DNA of 64,000 nt from Pomphorhynchus laevis (Eukaryota; Acanthocephala; Palaeacanthocephala; Echinorhynchida; Pomphorhynchidae), in NCBI GenBank assembly GCA_012934845.2, contig WNNJ02002826.1, positions 84,102-148,101 of the forward strand, written 5' to 3'. Below, piece after piece: positions 44,770 to 53,603 of the stretch. The notes under the pieces are model-generated. The model saw only the letters and a list, made by a program, of their open reading frames with translations, was not told the origin of the DNA and made no database searches. Numbering within the stretch: the stretch's first letter is position 1; each line of letters starts with the position of its first letter. Both the position numbers and the translations under genes were made by a program.

Positions 44770-47700
44770 GTCTTCCCCGATTATATAATCGTCTAGGTAC
44801 TTCGGAGTTCTTCTATCCCTAGGACTACGCCGTAATTCTTGAAGTCTATTATGTTCGACTTGTTGATTCTCTTCACTCCGATAGTTACCGATTCCAACTT
44901 GTGTAATATTATCAGCTCCATTCAATGATTGTCGTGATACGATTGTCGAGTCGGTTTTTGAATGCATGCCGTCTCCTTCTGATGTCCGATCAATCAGTAG
45001 CATATCGTTATCTATGTTAGAATTTGTAATAGGGTACCTGGTCAGTCTTCTTACGGACACATTCATCTCTTTCCCGCAAGGTTTCCGAATAGTAGCGTAG
45101 TTACCATTTGATTGTAAGATTTCAGCCTGCGAAAACAACGGATTTGATTTAGACATTGGATTCTGATTTAAAAGCACGTTTTCACCTGTTCCCAACCATC
45201 TCGGAACGATACATTTGTTACAAGAATTCCTTGGGAAAGAAAATAGTCGTTGATGTGGAGTCTCCCCTATCGCGGTACACAGTAAGCTGCGCAAAGATGA
45301 CAAAACCAATGGCAGAACAAATTCCCATTCCGCCAGTGTTTTCCTGTGAGTTTTGAGGGCGAGTTGGGTTGTCTTCCAGATTATTCCAACGAATCGTTCG
45401 GCCTGTCCGTTACCACGTGGGTTGTAGCACGAACTGCGGGTGCAGCTAATACCGCGAGAATTTAGATACGTTCGGAATTCGTTGGATTGAAAACATGTTG
45501 CTTGGTCACTGTGAACGTTGGCTGGGTAACCAAAAACACTGAAGATTTGATTCAGGCAATTGATGACTGATATAGAAGATGTATCCTTACACGGTATGGC
45601 GAACGGAAAGCGAGAATATTCGTCAACGACACAAAGGAGATATTTGTTTTCTGTAGTTGATGTCAATGGGCCTTTAAAGTCAATGCTTAGCCGTTCAAAT
45701 GGATGCGTAGCCTTGATGACATGTGCTGTTTCTGGTCTAGCGTATCGAGGCTTCAATTCGGCGCAAATTTGACACGAAGAGACAACGTCCGCAACGTCAC
45801 TTTTGTCAAAAGGTAACTCATGCGAACGAACGTAGTGAAGTAATCGACTGACACCCGGATGACACAATGAATTATGCAAGATCTTAAGATCATTAACTGT
45901 TTTGCAAGACGAACATGTTATCCTAGACATTGCGTCAGCAGCTTTATTTGATTGTCCGGGCCGGTATTCAATGCCAAAATTGTAAGGTGCAAGTTCAATT
46001 CTCCATCGAGCGATTTTGTCACTTTTTATGCGATTCGACAGTTTTTGATCAAACATAAATGACACTGACCTCTGATCGGTTTTGACAATGAAATAGCGTC
46101 CTAGCAGGAAATGCTTCCAATATTTAAGAGCTTCCACAATCGCGTAAGCCTCCTTTTCCACACTCGACTGTCGCAACGCTGTTTTAGGCAAGGATCGTGA
46201 ATAGAAGGCGACGGGGCAGTTGTTTTGACTGAGCACCGCGCCGATAGATGAATATGAGGCGTCAGTTTCAACAGTCAAGGAAAGATCCGGATTGTAAGCA
46301 CATAAAAATGAATTCGAGATTTCCGACTTTATTTCTTCTATCTGTCGGATGACAGCACGATCGAGGGGAAAATCTTTCGATTCTACCAGTGGGCGTATCT
46401 TTGCCGAGAAAGAAGGGATCCACCTCGAATAGTAAGCGAGCATACCGAGGAGTCTCTGTAGTGAAGTGTGATTTTCCGGAATCGGGTAAGTAAGAAATGG
46501 CTTAATTCTTTCAGTGTCAGGTTTGATGCAACCATGTCGAATATGGTAGCCCAAAAAATTGAGTTGTGTCTTGCCCAAACGCGACTTTTCCGGAGAGAAT
46601 TTGATGTTGAGCTGATTAGCGATGGTCGTTAGACGATCTAGTCTTTTGTCGTGTTCATCAGTGCTATTTCCACACACGATGATGTCATCTAAGTAAGCAA
46701 ATACTCCTTCAAGTTGATAGTGTTCGATGAGGTTATTCATGATTCGTTGGAAAGCAGAAACAGCATTTGTAAGCCCAAAAGGAATTCGCTGGAATTCGTA
46801 CAAACGTCCTGATGCTTCGAAAGCCGTGTATTTTTTATCTTCCTCCAGCAATGGAATCTGATAGTAAGCACTGGAAAGATCGAGCGTCGAAAACACGGAA
46901 TGTGTTGCAATCTTCGAAATGAGGTCATCGATATTAGGAAGAGGGTAGGCATCCAAAGATGTGAATCGGTTAATAGTTTGCGAGTAGTCGACAACCATTC
47001 TCTGTCTACCATTCCTATTTGTAACAACAAGAACCTGTGAGCGCCAAGGCGATCTGCTTTCTCGAATAATGCCGGATTTGAGTAAGTTAGCTACTTGGCT
47101 TCGAATAAACTCGGCGTTTGATAGTGTCTGTCTTCTTGATTTCGTGGCAACTGGAATGAGATGTTTCGGCAAATTCGGAAAAAGTGTTAATGGCTGGATT
47201 TTTATGGCAGATGCTGGAGATATGTTAGCGAGAGTTAGTCCAGGCAAATTTCCACCGAATGGGAACGTTATGAATTCATGTTCCTTCATGAATTCTCTGC
47301 CTAATATGGCATCAGCGCATAATGACGACAACAATGAAAAACGGCAGCGTGGATAAGTATTTTTATTCAACTCAATGTTTGTTGTGCACTGTTTTGTAAT
47401 TGTGGCCCAAGAGGAGGAGGACGCCATATAAACTGTTTTACAGCAAGATGTGGTTGTCAGTTGTAATTTATGTGCGATATTCGTGTCAATGAAATTTTCT
47501 GAACTGCCCGTATCTAGAAGACATTCGATTTGTTGACCATTGATTGTAATGGAAGTCAATGAACTTGGATCCTCTAAGTTGGACATGGAACATAACGCCG
47601 ATGAAGTCGAGGTGGAAAATTTTAATTTTGATTGACAGACTTTGGCAAAATGACCATGTTTAGAACAAATGTTGCAAGTAACGTCTCTTGCAGGACACTT

Positions 47701-48435
47701 ACTGCGGGGGTGATAATGATTACCGCAAAAGTAACAGCGTTTGGTAATTTTGTTTCGCAAGGCTGCGTTAATCGATTTGTCATCATCGAATTCGGAATGG
47801 GAGGGTTCGTTATTGTTGTCCGCTGAAACCGATGCTAGCATTGATCTTGTCTCGTCATTTGAAGTAAAAACGGCTGCTTGTTGTTGTGCGGCCTCTAGAG
47901 ATGATGCCATTAAAACAATTTCATCGAAGTCAGTTTTATTCGATTCGAGTATCCTCTCACGTATATAAGAATTTAGTAGACCATGGACGAGGGCGTCAAT
48001 GATATGGCTTCGACGGTTAGTTGCGGCATCGACATCTTCAAAATTACACTTTGTTGCCAACTCTTCAAGTTTTCTCACATATTGCTGGATATTCATCGTT
48101 TTATCTTGACGACAAGTATGCAGTTGAAATCTATTAAAAACCGCGTTAACTGGCTTCTGAAATTGCTTATCGAGTATATTTAAGGCTGAGTCGAATGTTC
48201 TAGAATCTTTGATCAGTAAGTAAAGTCTTGATGACAGTAAGTTAATGAGTACAAATCGTTTCTGGTCATCTGTTACTGTGACTTGCAACGAGAAAAAATT
48301 TTGTAGCTTTTGGCGCCAGTGAATCCATTCGTCTTGACAATCTGATGTGTCTGGATCCAGATTGAAAGGTTGAGGTATAAGAAGTTTATCCATGGAAACG
48401 TTGGACGTCAATTGTTGAAAATCCGAGTTCAACAC
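44737..48435 (-). CDS. Gag-Pol of the Ty3/gypsy-type element
   Basis: A single frame of 1,232 codons. Gag covers residues 1-230, and two CCHC knuckles follow at about 234-268. The aspartic protease has DTGSS at about 308. RT has DYSQTINRF, FGLTNAVSAF and AYLDDIIVCG at about 580. RNase H has TDAS at about 715. Integrase has an HHCC finger (LHNSLCHPG, then CQIC) followed by a DDE core (SIDFKGPL, VHSDQAT). Gag and Pol are in one frame with no stop between them, an arrangement known in several Ty3/gypsy lineages. It acts in cytoplasmic particles and the nucleus. The start used is the first methionine after the 5' LTR. Confidence 0.92.
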   Translation of the reverse strand: MLNSDFQQLTSNVSMDKLLIPQPFNLDPDTSDCQDEWIHWRQKLQNFFSLQVTVTDDQKRFVLINLLSSRLYLLIKDSRTFDSALNILDKQFQKPVNAVFNRFQLHTCRQDKTMNIQQYVRKLEELATKCNFEDVDAATNRRSHIIDALVHGLLNSYIRERILESNKTDFDEIVLMASSLEAAQQQAAVFTSNDETRSMLASVSADNNNEPSHSEFDDDKSINAALRNKITKRCYFCGNHYHPRSKCPARDVTCNICSKHGHFAKVCQSKLKFSTSTSSALCSMSNLEDPSSLTSITINGQQIECLLDTGSSENFIDTNIAHKLQLTTTSCCKTVYMASSSSWATITKQCTTNIELNKNTYPRCRFSLLSSLCADAILGREFMKEHEFITFPFGGNLPGLTLANISPASAIKIQPLTLFPNLPKHLIPVATKSRRQTLSNAEFIRSQVANLLKSGIIRESRSPWRSQVLVVTNRNGRQRMVVDYSQTINRFTSLDAYPLPNIDDLISKIATHSVFSTLDLSSAYYQIPLLEEDKKYTAFEASGRLYEFQRIPFGLTNAVSAFQRIMNNLIEHYQLEGVFAYLDDIIVCGNSTDEHDKRLDRLTTIANQLNIKFSPEKSRLGKTQLNFLGYHIRHGCIKPDTERIKPFLTYPIPENHTSLQRLLGMLAYYSRWIPSFSAKIRPLVESKDFPLDRAVIRQIEEIKSEISNSFLCAYNPDLSLTVETDASYSSIGAVLSQNNCPVAFYSRSLPKTALRQSSVEKEAYAIVEALKYWKHFLLGRYFIVKTDQRSVSFMFDQKLSNRIKSDKIARWRIELAPYNFGIEYRPGQSNKAADAMSRITCSSCKTVNDLKILHNSLCHPGVSRLLHYVRSHELPFDKSDVADVVSSCQICAELKPRYARPETAHVIKATHPFERLSIDFKGPLTSTTENKYLLCVVDEYSRFPFAIPCKDTSSISVINCLNQIFSVFGYPANVHSDQATCFQSNEFRTYLNSRGISCTRSSCYNPRGNGQAERFVGIIWKTTQLALKTHRKTLAEWEFVLPLVLSSLRSLLCTAIGETPHQRLFSFPRNSCNKCIVPRWLGTGENVLLNQNPMSKSNPLFSQAEILQSNGNYATIRKPCGKEMNVSVRRLTRYPITNSNIDNDMLLIDRTSEGDGMHSKTDSTIVSRQSLNGADNITQVGIGNYRSEENQQVEHNRLQELRRSPRDRRTPKYLDDYIIGEDCDNLTCNHIV

Positions 48436-48460
48436 AATTCAACACAATTGTTGAATAAAT

Positions 48461-48540
48461 TGTAATGATAAACCAAATAAGGCTTTATTCAACAATCTAG
48501 AATATAGTTATACAATATGATTACATGTTAGATTATCACA
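48461..48540 (-). repeat. 80-bp LTR (5' LTR of the minus-strand element)
   Basis: Identical over all 80 bases to 44690-44769. It lies 25 bases upstream of the gag-pol start codon. Confidence 0.9.
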
Positions 48541-48545
48541 AAATC

Positions 48546-49339
48546 TAAAAACAGATATATTCGTTTTGGAAGAACATAAGGAAGATTTCTGTAGAAGTAT
48601 TTCGCGTGTGATTTCTGCGCAAGACGTATTGACCTTCAATGAAATGTTCATAAGTATTTAAAGGGTATCAGAATCGTCAAAGAATCCTTTTTAAGGACCT
48701 TACAACTATTACAGCATAACCTGAATAGATAAATATATTTATTAATTTTAAAAGTGGCTCATGCAGACATGCCGCTTACCAGTCCACTGAAATAAACAAA
48801 AAAAAATAAAAAAAATTATGTGAATGAATTCTATACAACCTAGTCGACGTTGGAACGATCAAAAATTCGGATATCATCGTCATCTTAACTTCAGGAGCTG
48901 GTTGGTCAGTAGAAAGGTGCGAAACATGGATTTAAAGGTAGTTATGTTAAGCTGGCAACGAAGTTTACGGGAAAGAGCATTTTAAATGAGAAGAATAAAA
49001 ATAAGACAGGAAATCAGGTCAAAGTTCTACCGATGACGAGGAATGTGTAGCAGGAACTGATTTTTTGAGCGAAGTGCTCTGGAGGTCAATTTTAGGTTAA
49101 AATACTTAGAGGATGATAAAGTAAACGACAAGCAAGAACAGCAGAATAATTATTATTATTATTGTTAAAAAAAAGCTATGCTGAATGCCTGTGTGGCCTC
49201 AGAAGGTCCATCAGTTTGCTGCCGTGTCGTGCTGCCTCACATGCAATCAGAGGGTGCCGGTCGACTAGGGGTCACCCATATAGTCGTGGATCCGAATGGA
49301 TGGATGATTCTAATGTTTTAGAATAAATAATAATACATA
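48546..49339. other. Non-coding stretch, nothing firmly recognised
   Basis: Contains an A-rich run near 48795-48820 and a TTA-repeat tail near 49148-49165. That tail could mark the 3' end of a small minus-strand insertion. Frames are short and show no family motif. The bases 49170-49310 are more GC-rich than the surroundings but match no other part of the window. Confidence 0.45.
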
Positions 49340-49408
49340 ACAATGTTAAATGTATATTGGCCCATTTGAGGGAACCATATGTTGTAATTGATAATATATT
49401 AAAAAAAA
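49340..49408 (+). mobile_element. REL-LINE 3' end fragment (copy F)
   Basis: Carries the family 3' UTR motif GGCCCATTTG (49359-49368) followed by GGGAACC and an A run, as in copy D (53062-53072) and copy B. Only the 3' end remains, as expected of a strongly 5'-truncated insertion. It is followed at once by TTATTATTA and then copy D, head to tail. Confidence 0.7.
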
Positions 49409-49417
49409 TTATTATTA
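49409..49417. repeat. Probable target duplication of REL-LINE copy D (left)
   Basis: TTATTATTA here and at 53124-53132, each after an A run. The duplication could be part of a longer TTA repeat, so its exact length is uncertain. Confidence 0.5.
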
Positions 49418-49552
49418 AAAAAAAGTTAAAAAAAGCTTGAGATAAATAACATACAATCTAAAGTAAATACATTATATACATTGGTACCTACATAATTTGC
49501 AAATAACAATAAACATACAATTAATATACACACTGCTAACTAATACAACAAA

Positions 49553-49635
49553 CTCACGACAACCTCACGACAACCTCACGACAACCTCACGACAACCTCA
49601 CGACAACCTCACGACAACCTCACGACAACCTCACG
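49553..49635 (+). repeat. 11-bp minisatellite (CTCACGACAAC)n in REL-LINE D leader
   Basis: Seven exact tandem units of 11 bp and a partial eighth. Related GACAACC units, less regular, occur in the leaders of copies C and E, so a GACAACC-rich leader is a family trait that expanded here. Confidence 0.92.
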
Positions 49636-49769
49636 CGCTAACTTACAATTTGAATTACAATCGCAGTAAGATCGTCGTATTCAATAAAAACAAGTTAATA
49701 TATACAATCAAAACACTATCGGCATTCAGCACAACAACTAAAATCTAAACAACTACACCGATAATATTT

Positions 49770-52700
49770 ATGATGCGAGGCAAACCGTCAAGCCAGCCTC
49801 TATGTTGTACATGCAACGGACCGGCTGCAGTTTGCAAAGGATGTAAATGCGCAAAAGCAGAACGTTCATGAACCAACTGCAGAGCAACAAATTGTCGCAT
49901 CAAGCATAACCTGGCACCGCCTAAACTTTCACATGAATCAGTGATGGGCGAAAACATCAATCCACATTTGGCACACACAAATTCTTTGAAACCGAGTACG
50001 AGTAACCAAGATATTTTGACGCTCCCGCAGGGACTCTCAAATCTCGAACAATGTCACAGCATTGAGCAAGCCGAGAATCAACGATCCCACCAATGTGAAC
50101 CCGTAAATGCAGTCAGATCAACATCCATTGATCAAATTGATACATCCTCCAACTTTCAACAACTTAACCCCCAAGAATATTCACACATTGCTCAGCAAAC
50201 GGCTTTGGGTATCGACGAAATATACAACAAGGTCATTCAATGGATACCAAATCTCTTTGCTCTCCCTGCGTGCACGGCCAGTCACAAATTTGTAGCTATT
50301 CTGGCGTCACTGTACTCACAAGCAACTGTTGAGCGCGATCACGATACTCCCTGTCTAATGAAGGCCGTCGTATTTCCTCAGCTGATCGTACAGCGCATCC
50401 AATCGGTAAAAGTGTCGTACATCCGAAAAGTATTAGAAAGACGTCTGAAATTCTGGAACGAAAAACAATACAGTATTCTATACAGCGAGGCTCACTACTA
50501 CCAATGCCAATTGACTAGTAGACGCTCGCTTTAGCCCGAGGATTGGATTAACCGCTACCAACAACATATCACAGCAGGAAAAGTTACGGCGTCCACATCT
50601 GTCTTGGAGGAAAAATCGTCAGCAGCAGTACTACATCCGGATGAAGTCGTGAACGGTAGATCAGTTAAATCACAACTTCAAGATCTTCACCCACTTGCAA
50701 AAACTCCCCCTAAAGAAGCATTACTTACATCCTTTCACCCTAATTCAAAAGTACATCACTCATGTCGTTTTTACACAATCGACGAAAATAGTATTATTAC
50801 GGCTAGTGGACGAACAAAAGGTGACGCTGGGCCGTCTGGCCTCGACTCAGCTTCCTGGCGCAATATGCTAACCCGCTTCGGAGCTCAGTCTCAGACGTTA
50901 GCACAGTCTTTAGCACGATTTGCAGTTTGGATTTCCACCGAAAAGGTACCAGCAAAATCCCTGGAATGTTTTACGAGCTGCCGATTGATCGCTTTAAAAA
51001 AGAGCAACGGTGGTATCCGACCAATAGGCGTGTGTGACACCGCCAGGAGAATAATTTCGAAAACAATTTTGGTACTCGTCAAAGAAGATATACAAGCCGT
51101 CGCTGGAAATCTTCAAACCGCGGCCGGACAACGGAGCGGTGCCGAACATGCTGTGCACAAACTGCGATCGCTGTACAGAGCAAACACCGACGCGTGTCTT
51201 GTTTTCGTCGATGCCTCAAATGCATTCAATTCTGTCAATAGGCAAGCCGCTCTCCATAACCTTAAATTTACATGCCCATCTTTGTCGTGCGTTATACATA
51301 ATCTGTACCAGAAGCCTTCAGTCTTAGCACTCGGTAGCAACAACTTGCTTTCCGAGGAGGGTTTTACACAGGGCGACCCATTCGCAATGCCATGCTTTTC
51401 CCTAGCCTCTTTACCGCTAATAGACAAAATTCGACGGACCGTCCCAGGTGTGCATCAAGTTTGGTTTGCTGACGACGCGAATTTTGTTGGTTGCCCAAGC
51501 AAAATCAAAGAAGTATGGAAAGTTCTTTCAACAGACGGTCCAAAGTACGGTTATTTCGTCAACCCGAGCAAGTCGCAAATACTATCGCACCATCGCCTAC
51601 ATGCTGACCAGCTACCGTCACCAGACATAAAGATATTTTATGACGGAATGAGGGTGCTTGGATCTGCAGTTGGTACACCCGAATATGAAGCAGCGGAACT
51701 CAGCCAACGTGTGGATGCATGGTCAACATTACTAAGTCGTCTAGGCGAGGTCGCAAAAATCGACCCACACGTAGCCTATGCAGGACTAACACACGCCATA
51801 CAAGCAAAGTGGATTTATACCACAAGAACAATAAAGTGCGACAATGCTCTTTTAAATGGCATATCCGAGCAATTGAATAAAGAGCTCCTGAGCATCATAA
51901 CAGGATTGCCAATCGAAAATGGATGGGAAACCATTGTGACATCCCCTCTAGGTATGGGCGGTCTAGGAGTTCACGACCGCATCCTAACCGCTCGTTCAAA
52001 CTACGACCTCTCACAATGAATTAGCAACACCTACGAGTTGGGAATTACCGGACAGGCTTTGCGCGACATACAATCAAAACAAATTAAACAGCAAGCGACA
52101 TGTCGTGATAATATACAAAACAAACGGTTGTCAGATGCCCTTCTCAAAATGGATATAGTTGCCCAGACCGCAACCAAACATGCTCGAAGAGAAGGCGCAT
52201 CATCGTGGCTAAGCGCCCTGCCCTTAAAAACTGAAAAATTCTACTTGTCTCCAAGGGCGTTCAGAGACGCCATCTCAGCACGCTATGGACAAACCCCGTC
52301 AGACCTGATCGGCAGAGCATGCCCATGTGGCGAACAACTGTCGCTGGGGCACGGACTTTCATGTCCAAAAGGTGGATTGCCATCTATTCGGCATGACTCC
52401 GTTCGGGACGAAATTGCCAGGGAATTGGCGTCAATCGGTCGTGACGTTGAGGTTGAACCAGTGCTGCAACCTGTTCCAGACAACTTACATCTCGACACGG
52501 CAACAACATGTCGTGATTATGGTGCCCGACTTGATATATCCTGCCTAGGCTTAGGAAACGAGCGATTCGAGCGGACGTTCTTCGACGTCAACGTATTTAA
52601 TATTTTTGCTCAGTCGTACCTCAGCCGACCAGCCGATCCAGCATTTGACTACAATGTGTCGAGAAAAAATGCCAAATATCTAGAAAGGGTGACGAAAGTA

Positions 52701-53036
52701 GAGCACGGTAAATTCATTCCGCTGATATTTTCTTCGTCAGGTGGTATAAGAAAGGAGTCGCAAGCCTTGATAAAGCGGATAGCAACGGCAAAAGCGCAAA
52801 GGGGTATTATTGAATACGCGCATGCCGTGACACACTTAAAGCGTCGCATCTCATTCATAATAGCCCGATCGGCCTCCGCATGCCTCAGAAGCGCGCGATC
52901 ACAATCAAAAATCAAACAATTCGCGAACCAAAGCGCCCGAACAGCCGTGGATACTTGTGGTGAACTCGGTAAAACAATCAGATGGCGCGACGAAGAAGGT
53001 GGCGAACTTTGCCAATTGCAAGAATTGTATATATAA
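49770..53036 (+). pseudogene. REL-LINE polyprotein (copy D), three in-frame stops
   Basis: 1,089 codons in one frame from MMRGKPSSQPL. The CXC-like cluster has CCTCN, CKGCKC and TNC, with one expected cysteine replaced by TGA (49869-49871). Other stops are TAG at 50532-50534 and TGA at 52017-52019. RT: GDAGPSGLDSASW, GIRPIGVCDTARRII, motif A FVDASNAFN, motif B GFTQGDPFAM and motif C WFADDAN. REL: CPCGEQLSLGHGLSC, GLPSIRHDSVRD, VEPVLQP, ARLDI and FFDVNVFNIFAQSY. All catalytic motifs are kept. Decay by point changes alone suggests a fairly recent insertion. Confidence 0.87.
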
Positions 53037-53123
53037 ACAAATGATCGCTCAATCGTCTAGTGGGCCCATTTGCAGGAACCCCTTTTTTGTAAATTTATTA
53101 AATAAATTTATTATTTAAAAAAA

Positions 53124-53132
53124 TTATTATTA
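53124..53132. repeat. Probable target duplication of REL-LINE copy D (right)
   Basis: TTATTATTA after the A run of copy D; see 49409-49417. It touches the first base of the next SINE. Confidence 0.5.
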
Positions 53133-53315
53133 CACGCCTCCACCGAATGGTGGAGGCGTGTGCATTGCAAACTCTATGTACGGGGTTCAAACCTCGAGCA
53201 TGCACTCTCTATTGACTTCTCTGTAAGCACACGTCAAAGCCACAAGATCGCGTTGTCGAAAGACGTAGGGGCACCCGATGATGAAGCGGGACCACTCTTC
53301 ATTATTATTATTATT
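53132..53315 (+). mobile_element. tRNA-derived SINE, copy 1, with snap-back 5' end
   Basis: Matches SINE copy 2 from its CCGAATGG onward, with the same body and an ATT-repeat tail. The first dozen bases are replaced by ACACGCCTCCACC (53132-53144), the exact reverse complement of 53149-53161, which gives a 13-bp hairpin with a GAAT loop. The A box is therefore damaged. This looks like a fold-back made during reverse transcription. Confidence 0.82.
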
Positions 53316-53496
53316 GCCCCGCGTGGCCGAATGGTGGAGGCGTGTGCATTGCAAACTCTATGTACGGGGTTCAAACCTCGAGCATGCACTCTCTATTGAC
53401 TTCTCTGTAAGCACACGTCAAAGCCACAAGATTGCGTTGTCGAAAGACGTTGGAGCACCCGATGATGAAGCGGGACCACTCTTCATTATTATTATT
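53316..53496 (+). mobile_element. tRNA-derived SINE, copy 2, complete
   Basis: About 181 bp. The tRNA-like head has a pol III A box TGGCCGAATGG (53324-53334) and a B box GGTTCAAACC (53368-53377). The head resembles Ser/Leu-type tRNAs (GTGGCCGAATGG, AGGCG). An unrelated body of about 110 bp ends in an ATT tail. It stands in the tail of copy 1. The body ends ACCACTCTTC before the ATT units and matches no LINE 3' end in the window, so the partner LINE is unknown. Confidence 0.85.
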
Positions 53497-53603
53497 CTTA
53501 CAAGGCTTAGCCATAAGGCTATTTTGCCTGATCACAGTTAAAAAAATGATAAAACTAAAAAATAAGAAATGAAGAAAAAGAAGTCAACAAGCAAAAATAA
53601 AAA

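Larger units (their letters stand above)
44685..48545 (-). mobile_element. Ty3/gypsy-type LTR retrotransposon that looks whole
   Basis: Bounded by the 5-bp target duplication AAATC (44685-44689 and 48541-48545) and by two identical 80-bp LTRs. Between them lies one uninterrupted gag-pol frame (44737-48435). Identical LTRs and an exact target duplication point to a very recent insertion. It is related to the old fossil at 1-3556 by domain layout and by the unusually short LTR with AATAAAGCC. No envelope-like frame is seen. Confidence 0.93.
49418..53123 (+). mobile_element. REL-type LINE, copy D (full length)
   Basis: A 352-bp leader, a single long frame (49770-53036) and a short 3' UTR with GGGCCCATTTG and an A run. 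The leader starts with TTAAAAAAAGCTTGAGAT, which is shared with CR1-like LINEs, and contains an 11-bp minisatellite. It is the longest REL-LINE copy, with three in-frame stops and no frameshift. Confidence 0.87.

Noticed and set aside
48542-48660. Short open frame beside the LTR element (possible interrupted host exon)
   Set aside because: Stops occur directly upstream once the element is set aside, and no motif or splice context supports it.
49553-49635. CRISPR-like array
   Set aside because: The units are 11 bp, contiguous and without spacers, in a eukaryotic LINE leader: an ordinary minisatellite.
53316-53390. A functional tRNA-Ser/Leu gene
   Set aside because: A and B boxes are present, but the acceptor and anticodon stems do not pair, the body continues past the tRNA length, and a second copy with an ATT tail shows it is a SINE.
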